A DNA stretch of 64,000 nucleotides from NCBI RefSeq assembly GCF_900142895.1, contig NZ_LT670847.1, positions 1,054,001-1,118,000 of the forward strand. The letters run 5' to 3'. The stretch comes from Vreelandella subglaciescola (GTDB lineage Bacteria; Pseudomonadota; Gammaproteobacteria; Pseudomonadales; Halomonadaceae). The notes under the pieces are model-generated. The model was not told the DNA's origin and ran no database searches. It worked only from the letters and a program-made list of their open reading frames with translations. The position numbers and the translations under genes are program-made. Of the stretch, positions 56,570-64,000 are shown one piece after another. How positions within the stretch are numbered: position 1 is the stretch's first letter; the number at the start of each line of letters is the position of its first letter.

Positions 56570-57256
56570 TCAAGCCATGCCTTGGCGACGCATTACCCCG
56601 GTAATGATGGGCACCGGTGTCATCAGGTGTTCGCGTACCATATCGGTCGCAAGCTGGGTCTCTCGCGCTAGAATGACGTTGACCAGAGCGGTGTGTTCCT
56701 GACGCTTTTTTTCAAGGGCGGCATCGGAAAATACCGTTTCCCGCAGCCAAAGGTGGCGATAACGCTCCACCTTATCGAACAGACCTTCGCGAACTTGGAG
56801 TAAATGCGGCGAATTGCACCCGGCGGCAATAGCGCTATGAAAATCTTTATGTCGGGAATCCCATATCTCCAGGAGGTCATCTGGTGTGTTGACTTCGGTG
56901 ACCTTGGCCAATGCATGAGCTTTGGCCAGAATTTCCGCTTCCCATATATCGTCACCGCGTTCAATGCCCAGTTTGAGGATCATGGCTTCGAGTTGGGCGC
57001 GGGCGTCGTAGATATCTTGGAGTTCGGCCAGCGACATGGGTGCGACCTGATAACCACGTTGGCTTCTCGCCACCACTAGATGCTCCGCCACTAGCTGCGA
57101 AAGGGCTTCACGTAATGGGCTGATACCTAAGCTGTAGGTATCTTTCAGGCGGCTCATCAACAGTTTTTCACCGGGTTGATATACGCCTCTAATAATGTCG
57201 TTTTTCAACCAGCGATAGGCACTGATGCCTAGATTCTGCCGGGGAGTGTTGTCCAT
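56570..57256 (-). CDS. GntR/FCD regulator, CsiR-like
   Basis: A 228-residue GntR-family regulator with N-terminal winged HTH (YRWLKNDIIRGVYQPGEKL, then GISPLREALSQLVAEHLVVA) and C-terminal FCD domain (RHKDFHSAIAAGCNSPHLL) with the metal/ligand-binding His residues. It resembles E. coli CsiR (GlaR), a glutarate-responsive repressor. Its position upstream of gcdH, on the same strand, supports control of the glutarate genes. Its own promoter region is cut short by a truncated IS30 at 57.3 kb. Confidence 0.8.
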   Translation of the reverse strand: MDNTPRQNLGISAYRWLKNDIIRGVYQPGEKLLMSRLKDTYSLGISPLREALSQLVAEHLVVARSQRGYQVAPMSLAELQDIYDARAQLEAMILKLGIERGDDIWEAEILAKAHALAKVTEVNTPDDLLEIWDSRHKDFHSAIAAGCNSPHLLQVREGLFDKVERYRHLWLRETVFSDAALEKKRQEHTALVNVILARETQLATDMVREHLMTPVPIITGVMRRQGMA

Positions 57257-57304
57257 ACAGGTATTGTGTCCATAAAACAGTAAATAATAGAAATTATACC
57301 ACCA

Positions 57305-57835
57305 TCATAACGGAACACTCGATAGCTTATTACATGGGCGGATGCTGACCATGTTCAGGATTTGGCCCCGACGATCAACGTCGCCATGGCGTGATTTGTG
57401 CGTTTTTTTACCTTGGCGCAGGCAATGGATCAGCTCCTTGCGGAGCTGGCCAACGGGCAAGGCATAAATGGTGTTGTAGATCGTTTCGCGACAAACATAA
57501 GCATGGCGCCGGTCGGGTATGTCCATGGCCTTGAGCTTGCCGCTAATCTGCTCGGGAAACAACCGCCGACGCAGCATATGGATCATCAGTTCAAAGCGCT
57601 CAGTGCCGGGCATCAGCTTGCACCTTGGGCGGCACAGTATACGTCGCTTTTGCCACTGCTGCTGAGCATGCCGGGCACAGTAAGCACGCTGATCAGCCTG
57701 GTTACGGCGTACTTCACGGGAGGTGGTAGAGGGAGCGCGCTCAAGAAGCCGGGCAATGTGCTTCAGGCTCATGCCTTGAGTGCGGCTGACTTGGATGGTG
57801 GCGCGCTCTTCAATACTAAGTTCGACATATGACAT
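57305..57835 (-). pseudogene. Truncated IS30-family transposase
   Basis: The frame from ATG 57835 encodes MSYVELSIEERATIQVSRTQ, HIARLLERAPSTTSREVRRN and the middle part FPEQISGKLKAMD and ETIYNTIYALP. The sequence stays IS30-like to about DRRGQILNMVSIRP and then diverges, so roughly 170 of about 330 residues remain and the DDE catalytic domain is lost. It lies between csiR and the permease gene. Confidence 0.85.
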
Positions 57836-58053
57836 GGAGCAACGCCATAGCGGCATGGTCAGGTGTTGCACCCAGTTTCTGCGGCCAAGGAATCTCTTTA
57901 TATATTCCATATTCGACCAAAGATATAGGTACCAGATGACATTTTTCTCGACGGTAAGGTTAAGTTATGCAAGCGTATTGTCGATGTTATTTAGAATAAA
58001 AGATATTTTATCCATCGCCTAGCCATATTAAGGCTTACGAGAGGAACTGCGAT

Positions 58054-59493
58054 ATGAGTAATCAACCGCAAGGCGGCGTAGAGTTTTCGCGAGTATTGGC
58101 GCGCACAGACGTGCTGGCATTGGCCTTCGGCGCCATGATCGGCTGGGGCTGGATCGTGCTGACGGGAGGCTGGATCCAGTCCGCAGGCAGTCTCGGTGCC
58201 ATTACTGCTTTCCTGCTCGGCGGCACGGTCGTGGTGCTGGTGGGGCTGACCTACGCGGAACTCGCCTCGGCGATGCCCCAGGTCGGGGGCGAGCACGTCT
58301 ACAGCTATCGGGCGATGGGGCACTTCGCCTCCTTTCTCTGCACCTGGGCCATCACCCTGGGCTACGTGAGCGTGGTGGCCTTCGAGGCTGTGGCGTTGCC
58401 CACCGTGGTGGAGCACCTCTTTCCGAACTACGCCGTGGGCCAGATGTGGAACATCGCCGGCTGGGACGTGAAGGCCACCTGGGTCGCCGTCGGCGTGGCC
58501 GGGTCGATGCTGATGATGTGGATCAACTACATCGGCGTGCGCACCGCCGCCCTGGTGCAGAAGGTCGTGACCCTGCTGATCCTGGCGGTCGGCGTGATGT
58601 TCATCACCGGCGCCCTCTTCCAGGGCAGCACCGAGACCATGCAGCCGCTGTTCAGCGTCGAGGAGGGCGTGATGGGTGGCATCATGATGGTGATCATCAT
58701 GGTGCCCTTCATGTTCGTCGGCTTCGACGTGATCCCCCAGGCGGCCGAGGAGATCGACCTGCCGTTCAAGGAGATCGGACGCGTGCTGATGATCTCGGTG
58801 ATCCTGGCGGTGTTCTGGTACTCCTTCATCATCCTGGGCACCGCGCTGATGCTCGACCCCGAGGCGCTGGGCGCGAGTTCCCTGGCGGTGCCGGATGCCA
58901 TGCAGGCGGTCTTCCAGGCGCCCTGGGCCGGCAACCTGATGATCCTGGCCGGCATCGCGGGCATCATCACCAGCTGGAACGCTTTCTACATCGGCGGCTC
59001 TCGGGCCATCTACGCCCTGGCGCACTCCGGCATGCTGCCGGCCTTCCTGGCCAAGCTGCACCCCAAGCATCGCACCCCGACCAACGCCATCCTGTTGATG
59101 GGCCTGTTCTCCTCGATCGCGCCCTTCTTCGGCCGGCAGGCGCTGGTGTGGCTGGTGGTCGCCGGCGGCCTCGGCATTGTCGTTGCGTACCTGTGCGTGT
59201 CGCTATCCTTTGTACTGCTGCGCCTGCGCGAGCCGGACATGCCGCGTCCTTTCCGTGTTTATCGGGGCAAGACGGTGGGAACGCTGTCGGTACTGATGTC
59301 AGTACTGATGATCGGACTCTACATGCCGGGTAGTCCCTCGGCGCTGACACTGACCGAATGGTCAATTTTTGTTGGCTGGATGCTATTTGGTTTGGTGCTC
59401 TATAGCTGGTCCCGGATGCGCTACGGCGTCGACTATACCGAGAAGGTTATGCAGCGAGAGTTGGCCGAGCAGAGTCCCTATGAGGGGCGTTGA
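58054..59493 (+). CDS. APC-superfamily amino acid/amine permease
   Basis: A 479-residue inner-membrane protein with about twelve helices. The N-terminal FGAMIGWGWIVLTGGW is the substrate-binding GxxxGxG-like helix 1 of the APC superfamily; then TYAELASAMPQVGGEHVYSY and YIGGSRAIYALAHSGMLPAF are typical. GAGAGGAAC precedes the ATG. The body of the gene (58.1-59.2 kb) is clearly more GC-rich than the DNA on both sides, pointing to separate acquisition. The neighbourhood suggests an amine, GABA or 5-aminovalerate importer, but no substrate can be read from the sequence. Confidence 0.8.
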   Translation: MSNQPQGGVEFSRVLARTDVLALAFGAMIGWGWIVLTGGWIQSAGSLGAITAFLLGGTVVVLVGLTYAELASAMPQVGGEHVYSYRAMGHFASFLCTWAITLGYVSVVAFEAVALPTVVEHLFPNYAVGQMWNIAGWDVKATWVAVGVAGSMLMMWINYIGVRTAALVQKVVTLLILAVGVMFITGALFQGSTETMQPLFSVEEGVMGGIMMVIIMVPFMFVGFDVIPQAAEEIDLPFKEIGRVLMISVILAVFWYSFIILGTALMLDPEALGASSLAVPDAMQAVFQAPWAGNLMILAGIAGIITSWNAFYIGGSRAIYALAHSGMLPAFLAKLHPKHRTPTNAILLMGLFSSIAPFFGRQALVWLVVAGGLGIVVAYLCVSLSFVLLRLREPDMPRPFRVYRGKTVGTLSVLMSVLMIGLYMPGSPSALTLTEWSIFVGWMLFGLVLYSWSRMRYGVDYTEKVMQRELAEQSPYEGR

Positions 59494-59523
59494 TGCTCAA
59501 GATGCTGCAGCGCAACGGAAATG

Positions 59524-59690
59524 CAGTGCCGGGTAACCGACGGCTACCTGCAGCTGTTTGGCGGTACGGTTACACCAGCGAATACCCGATTTCACGGGCC
59601 TTTGCAGATGCGCGGGTGCAACGTATTTACGGCGGAACCTCAGAAATCATGAAGGAGGTCATTGCACGCTCAATCTTGGGGCGGGCGTGA
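59524..59690 (+). pseudogene. C-terminal stub of an acyl-CoA dehydrogenase
   Basis: Reads QCRVTDGYLQLFGG, then after a one-base loss near 59563 continues YGYTSEYPISRAFADARVQR and IYGGTSEIMKEVIARSI, the conserved end of acyl-CoA dehydrogenases. Only about 55 codons remain. It precedes the thiolase gene, so a beta-oxidation type operon was probably truncated here. Confidence 0.85.
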
Positions 59691-59741
59691 TTTTTGGAAA
59701 TATCAAACACATTTTCTGACTGACAGATGGGACACATAACG

Positions 59742-60923
59742 ATGAGTGACAACACCGTAGTCATTGCCGGCGCCGCCCGCACCCCCATGGGTGGCATGAT
59801 GGGCTCGTTGAGCAGCGTATCCTCACCGCAGCTGGGCGCTGTAGCGATAAGAGCCGCCATCGAACGCTCCGGACTGAAACCGGTCGACATCGACGAGGTG
59901 ATCATGGGATGCGTATTGCCAGCAGGCCTTGGCCAGGCCCCCGCGCGCCAAGCCTCACGAGCGTCCGGCATCTCTGACAGCGCCGGCTGCAGCACCATCA
60001 ACAAAATGTGTGGCTCCGGCATGCAAGCGGTCATCATGGCCCACGACCAGATCAAAGCCGGCACCAACAACATCATGATAGCCGGTGGCATGGAAAACAT
60101 GAGCCAGGCACCGTACCTGCTACCCAAGGCCCGCGCCGGCATGCGCATGGGCCACGGCCAAGTAATGGACAGCATGTTCCTAGATGGCCTGGAAGACGCC
60201 TACGACGGCAGCCTGATGGGTGTGTTCGCGCAACAGAGCGCTGACGATTATAAAATCACCCGTGAGCAGATGGACGATTTCGCCATTCAGTCGCTGGAGC
60301 GCGCTAACGCCGCCATTAACAAGGGTTGGTTCGAGCCGGAGATTAGCGCGGTCACTGTGTCTGGTCGCGGTGGCGATACTCAGGTGGACATCGACGAACA
60401 GCCAGGTAATGCATGCCCCGAGAAAATTCCGACACTGAAACCGGCGTTCCAGAAAGACGGCACCGTGACAGCCGCTAACGCCAGTTCCATCAGTGACGGC
60501 GCCTCAGCGCTGGTGCTGGCCTCCAGTGAAGAAGCAAAAGCCCGAGGCTTGACCGCTCAGGCAAAAACTGTCGCCCACGCCACCCACGCCCAGGTGCCGG
60601 AAGAGTTCACCCTAGCCCCGATCGGCGCCATCGAAAAAGTGCTGAAAAAAGCAGGCTGGAATAAGAATGACGTCGACCTATACGAAGTCAACGAAGCCTT
60701 CGCTGTGGTGTCCCTACTGGCGATCAACGAGCTGGAATTGGATGCGGATAAGGTGAACGTCTACGGCGGCGCCTGTGCTCTGGGGCACCCCATCGGTTCT
60801 TCTGGCTCGCGCATTATGATCACATTGATGAACGCCTTGCAGCAAAAAGGTCTGAAGCGGGGCGTTGCCGCGCTCTGCATCGGCGGTGGCGAGGCAACAG
60901 CGGTCGCTATTGAGCTGATCTGA
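59742..60923 (+). CDS. Acetyl-CoA acetyltransferase (thiolase)
   Basis: A 393-residue thiolase that condenses or cleaves acetoacetyl-CoA. The acylated Cys is C90 in NKMCGSGMQ; the other catalytic motifs are VNEAFAV, GGACALGHPIGSSG and CIGGGEA near the C-terminus. The start MSDNTVVIAG at 59742 is chosen over an earlier ATG at 59727 by family length. It would complete crotonyl-CoA breakdown to acetyl-CoA, but hydratase and hydroxyacyl dehydrogenase genes are not in the window. Confidence 0.92.
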   Translation: MSDNTVVIAGAARTPMGGMMGSLSSVSSPQLGAVAIRAAIERSGLKPVDIDEVIMGCVLPAGLGQAPARQASRASGISDSAGCSTINKMCGSGMQAVIMAHDQIKAGTNNIMIAGGMENMSQAPYLLPKARAGMRMGHGQVMDSMFLDGLEDAYDGSLMGVFAQQSADDYKITREQMDDFAIQSLERANAAINKGWFEPEISAVTVSGRGGDTQVDIDEQPGNACPEKIPTLKPAFQKDGTVTAANASSISDGASALVLASSEEAKARGLTAQAKTVAHATHAQVPEEFTLAPIGAIEKVLKKAGWNKNDVDLYEVNEAFAVVSLLAINELELDADKVNVYGGACALGHPIGSSGSRIMITLMNALQQKGLKRGVAALCIGGGEATAVAIELI

Positions 60924-61314
60924 CGCCGACTGGAAGCCGGCCTTAGTCTTCCTGACTATCCAGCCGGCGCATTGACCAGAGTCCCAGCACGGGGTCGGTT
61001 AACAAGTAGAGGAATCAGCGTCAGTGCGGCCTGCATTCGGAGCACTTCCGGGGTGATCGACAACGGTGTCAGCATCCAAAAATCGTAAGGTTCCCAGCAA
61101 TGGCCGAAATAGCCACCAGCTACCACCATCGGCACAGCCGCCAGGCGATGAAAATAGTGGCGACGGTACTGAGGCCGTAGTCGAGGCAAGCGACAAGGGC
61201 ATTCAAGACTGAGTTCTCTTCATAACTGAACGCGTACCGTAAAATCTAATCTCCCGCTCGCAGTTGAACTGCAAGTGGGGGCTCAACGTAGCGCCTGTTG
61301 ATATAGGGAGTCGG
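60924..61314. other. Gene-free stretch after the thiolase
   Basis: About 390 bases with no recognisable gene. The minus strand has a short frame (60956-61189) without family resemblance. A CTGGAAGCCGG/CCGGC-type dyad close after the thiolase stop may aid termination. Confidence 0.35.
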
Positions 61315-63330
61315 TCAGGCGCCGGCGGGAAGCTCGCGGCGGCTGGCTAGCCAGTTGCCGGTAATGATCGCAAGCATCACCACCACCCCGGCGGCCTCGG
61401 CCGCCAGACTCGGGTAGAACACACCCACGATAGCGGGCAGCAACACGATACGTGATACCACCGACAAGCGCGCGAACAGGTAGCCCTCTAGCGCCGCGGC
61501 GAAGGCACCCAGCGCCAGCAGCCCGCTCAGGCCGGTCCAGATCAGCAGCGGCAGCGGACCGCCGATGATGATTTCGGGGTTGTAGACCATAAACAGCGGA
61601 ATTAGATACAGGCCCTTGGCGAATTTCCAGGCCTGAAAGCTGGTGGGCATCGGCTTGGCCCCGGCGATCGCCGCCCCGGCGAAGCCGGCAAGTGCAATCG
61701 GCGGCGTCACGTTGGAGTCCTGGGAGTACCAGAAAACCACCAGGTGAGCGACCAGCAGCGGCACGCCAAACTCGTTGGACAGCGCTGGCCCCACCAACAC
61801 GATCAGCACGATGTAGCTGGCGGTTACCGGTAGTCCCATGCCCAGCACTAGGCTCGCCATCAGCACAAGGACCAGCGCCAGCAGCAGGTTGCCACCGGAG
61901 AAGGCCAGCATCATCGACGAGAATTTGAGCCCCAGCCCGGTCAGCCCTACCACGCCGACGATGATGCCGGCCACCGCACAGGCCATGGACACCGACACGG
62001 CGTTGCGCGCACCGAGCTCGAGTCCCTGCAGTAGCTTGATGACACCGGCCTTGATCGCCTCCCATAGGCGTGTGGACGTCACCGGCTCGCCGCGTTTCGG
62101 TGCGACAAACAAGAACGACACCGCAAAGCGCAGCACCGCCACCGCCAGCATGGTGATAATCGCGTAGTAGCCCACCCGCATCGGTGACAGGTTCATTACC
62201 AGCAGCCACACCAGTACCGCCAGCGGCAACAGGAAATGCCAGCCGGCGGACATCACATCGCGCACCTTCGGCAGCTCATCCTTGGTCATGCCCTGCATGC
62301 CCTGCTTCAGTGCAATGATGTGCACAAACAGATACACGGTGGCGAAGTACATGATCGCCGGGAAGATGCTGACCTTGACAATATCGAGATATGGCATCCG
62401 AGTGTATTCGGCAATCAAGAACGCGCCCGCGCCCATCAGGGGTGGCATGATCTGCCCACCGGTCGAGGCCGCGGCTTCAATGCCGCCGGCCTGTTTCGGC
62501 TTGTAGCCCAGGCGCTTCATCAGCGGAATGGTAAAAGCACCTGTGGTCACCACGTTCGCAATGGCACTGCCGGAGATCGAGCCCATGCCGGCCGAGGCGA
62601 TGACCGCCGCCTTGGCAGGGCCGCCGCGCTGGCCGCCGGTGGCGGCATAGGCCAGGTCAATGAAGAACTTGCCCGCGCCGGTGATCTCGAGAAAGGCCCC
62701 GAACAGCACGAAGATGAAGATGTAGGTCGCTGCCACGCCCATGGGTAGACTAAAAATGCCCTCTTGCCCGAGATAGAGCTGGCTTGCCAAACGATCGATG
62801 TTATAGCCGCGATGCTCCAGTACGCCGGGCAAAAACTGGCCGAGCCAAGGCAGCTCACCGCGCGGTCCGGCAAGGGCATACAGGATGGCGATGATACCGA
62901 TGACCATCATGCTAAGCCCTACCGCGCGCCGGCTGGCCTCGAGCACGGTCAGCGTGGCGATGCAGCCGATCACAATATCGGTCTGGCTCCAGAAACCGGC
63001 GCGCTGGAAGATGGCATCGAGGTTCAATATCAGATAGCCGCCGGTAATCACCGCGCCGGCGAAGAATGCAAGGTCGATAGCCCCGCCAAATAGCCCGCGT
63101 TTGTGCTCGGCCCCGAACACTGGAAACATCAGAAAGGCCAGCATCATGATCAGCGACAGGTGGATGCTGCGCTGATAAAACAGGCCCAGCGGTTCGATGC
63201 CGGCGGAATACAACTGGAACAGCGATAGCGCAATGGCCACCAGACTGATCAGCCACAGCACGGAGCGCGAGTGATTGGCCTGACTGCCAGGAATGGCAGG
63301 AATGGCAGGGGATGCCGCCGTTTCGCTCAT
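61315..63330 (-). CDS. Fused TRAP transporter permease (4TM/12TM, TAXI type)
   Basis: A 671-residue membrane protein combining the small DctQ-like and large DctM-like TRAP subunits. After the N-terminal helices the large part shows GVAATYIFIFVLFGAFLE, GSISGSAIANVVTTGAFTIP and AAASTGGQIMPPLMGAGAF, the hallmark of 4TM/12TM fused permeases. These work with a TAXI-type periplasmic binding protein and carry organic acids such as glutamate or 2-oxoglutarate. The binding-protein gene is not visible and may lie beyond base 64000. A DUF1850 gene lies directly upstream. Confidence 0.9.
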   Translation of the reverse strand: MSETAASPAIPAIPGSQANHSRSVLWLISLVAIALSLFQLYSAGIEPLGLFYQRSIHLSLIMMLAFLMFPVFGAEHKRGLFGGAIDLAFFAGAVITGGYLILNLDAIFQRAGFWSQTDIVIGCIATLTVLEASRRAVGLSMMVIGIIAILYALAGPRGELPWLGQFLPGVLEHRGYNIDRLASQLYLGQEGIFSLPMGVAATYIFIFVLFGAFLEITGAGKFFIDLAYAATGGQRGGPAKAAVIASAGMGSISGSAIANVVTTGAFTIPLMKRLGYKPKQAGGIEAAASTGGQIMPPLMGAGAFLIAEYTRMPYLDIVKVSIFPAIMYFATVYLFVHIIALKQGMQGMTKDELPKVRDVMSAGWHFLLPLAVLVWLLVMNLSPMRVGYYAIITMLAVAVLRFAVSFLFVAPKRGEPVTSTRLWEAIKAGVIKLLQGLELGARNAVSVSMACAVAGIIVGVVGLTGLGLKFSSMMLAFSGGNLLLALVLVLMASLVLGMGLPVTASYIVLIVLVGPALSNEFGVPLLVAHLVVFWYSQDSNVTPPIALAGFAGAAIAGAKPMPTSFQAWKFAKGLYLIPLFMVYNPEIIIGGPLPLLIWTGLSGLLALGAFAAALEGYLFARLSVVSRIVLLPAIVGVFYPSLAAEAAGVVVMLAIITGNWLASRRELPAGA

Positions 63331-63357
63331 GGAGATAGTCTCACCGTTGCGGCGCTC

Positions 63358-64000
63358 TCAGGAGCGCCTCTGATAACAAGATGTGCTGGCCACTAGCTGA
63401 ACCGTAACGCCTTGGTTGGCGGCCAGATTACTCAGAGAAATCACCGTGGCCGCTCCAGCGTCCATTCTGGCTTCAGCACTGCTTTCAGTCCTAGTTTCAG
63501 CCCTAGCCTCCATCCTTGGTGCCAGTACCACGCAGCGGGTCTGCTCGGCGTCTTCAAACAGCCGGGTTAACTGGGCTAGCCCGGGCTCTCCGTGGCTGAC
63601 CAGCCGATGGTTTACCTTTAGACTGCCGACGCGCAGCCGATAGCGATTGTCCGGTACCGCCTCGTTGATGTCTTCGATCCAGTAGCCGCCCTGGCCGTCG
63701 GAGATCTGTCGTCCCCGGCCGGGAATATGATCCAGCCCGGCGGCAAAATCCGGCAGATGACTGCGCTCAAGCACCATTCGACCGGCCTGATTGCGATAGC
63801 AGTCGTGCACTGTGAAGCCTTCCACCGAGTGATTCCAGGCTAGGCACCAGCCGGCACCAACAGGCATCGGCATGCTCACCAGCAACTCGCCGTCGGACTC
63901 GGCAACCTGCAGCCACCAGTTCCAGCCATCTCTTTCTTTACTGTTGGCCTGCGCCGGCATGGCCAGCCCTATCAGCAGCAGGATGCCTAATAGCAAAAAA
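63358..64000 (-). CDS. DUF1850 protein, possibly cut by window end
   Basis: A protein of about 212 visible residues with an N-terminal signal peptide ending MPAQA. The core carries WNHSVEGFTVHDCYRNQAGR, then ERSHLPDFAAGLDHIPGRG and IEDINEAVPDNRYRLRVGS, the pattern of DUF1850, a family of unknown function that almost always accompanies TAXI-TRAP permeases. A TTG at 63996 is the first possible start; the frame is open to the window edge, so the real start may lie outside. A Thr/Ala/Glu-rich repeat (AETRTESSAEAR) sits near the C-terminus. Confidence 0.75.
   Translation of the reverse strand, partial: FLLLGILLLIGLAMPAQANSKERDGWNWWLQVAESDGELLVSMPMPVGAGWCLAWNHSVEGFTVHDCYRNQAGRMVLERSHLPDFAAGLDHIPGRGRQISDGQGGYWIEDINEAVPDNRYRLRVGSLKVNHRLVSHGEPGLAQLTRLFEDAEQTRCVVLAPRMEARAETRTESSAEARMDAGAATVISLSNLAANQGVTVQLVASTSCYQRRS

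Noticed and set aside
58446..59333. 295-codon open frame in another frame of the permease gene
   Set aside because: Composition is Arg/His/Asp-rich and hydrophilic, a frame shadow of a GC-rich membrane protein gene.

Overview
The window looks like a chromosomal segment of a moderately GC-rich gammaproteobacterium, most likely a halophile of the Halomonas group. This rests on the recC-recB-recD gene order, Pseudomonas-like SpuC, BauA and BauC proteins, NhaC-family antiporters and a TAXI-type TRAP permease. The taxonomic call is inference from protein resemblance; no rRNA or tRNA gene was seen.

Bases 1-21500 are mostly stable chromosome. They hold the end of an HTH gene, a ttrBCA-type tetrathionate reductase operon behind a perfect FNR/ANR box, ilvD, two small membrane-protein genes (DUF5362, DUF1523), an orphan TnpB (IS1341-type) element with a probable omega-RNA end, the recCBD operon, an SBF-type transporter and a secreted glycerophosphodiester phosphodiesterase.

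Bases 21500-60900 are an accessory island for polyamine and omega-amino-acid catabolism, stitched together with insertion sequences and gene wrecks. In order: a decayed NhaC gene; spuC-puuC; an intact IS3 element; puuB-potABCD-puuA; a LysR gene with bauA-bauC; an oxidase-NhaC-oxidase trio; a dead IS3; puuR; an IS481 element split by an IS3-family element that is itself split by a group II intron; then gabT/davT, gabD/davD, a CoA-transferase, glutaryl-CoA dehydrogenase and a CsiR-like GntR gene; a truncated IS30; an APC permease; an acyl-CoA dehydrogenase stub; and a thiolase.

Together these genes can import polyamines (PotABCD), open putrescine or cadaverine by transamination (SpuC, PuuC) or by gamma-glutamylation (PuuA, PuuB, PuuC), degrade beta-alanine (BauA, BauC), and take GABA to succinate or 5-aminovalerate to glutarate, glutaryl-CoA and crotonyl-CoA (GabT/DavT, GabD/DavD, CoA-transferase, GcdH). 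A thiolase lies nearby. No puuD (gamma-glutamyl-GABA hydrolase) was seen.

Bases 60900-64000 hold a fused TRAP permease and a DUF1850 gene on the minus strand, running off the window. The strongest discovery-type observations are the triple-nested mobile element at 46.6-51.1 kb, the FNR box upstream of ttrBCA, the breadth of the polyamine island, and NhaC proteins sitting between amine-oxidase-like flavoproteins.
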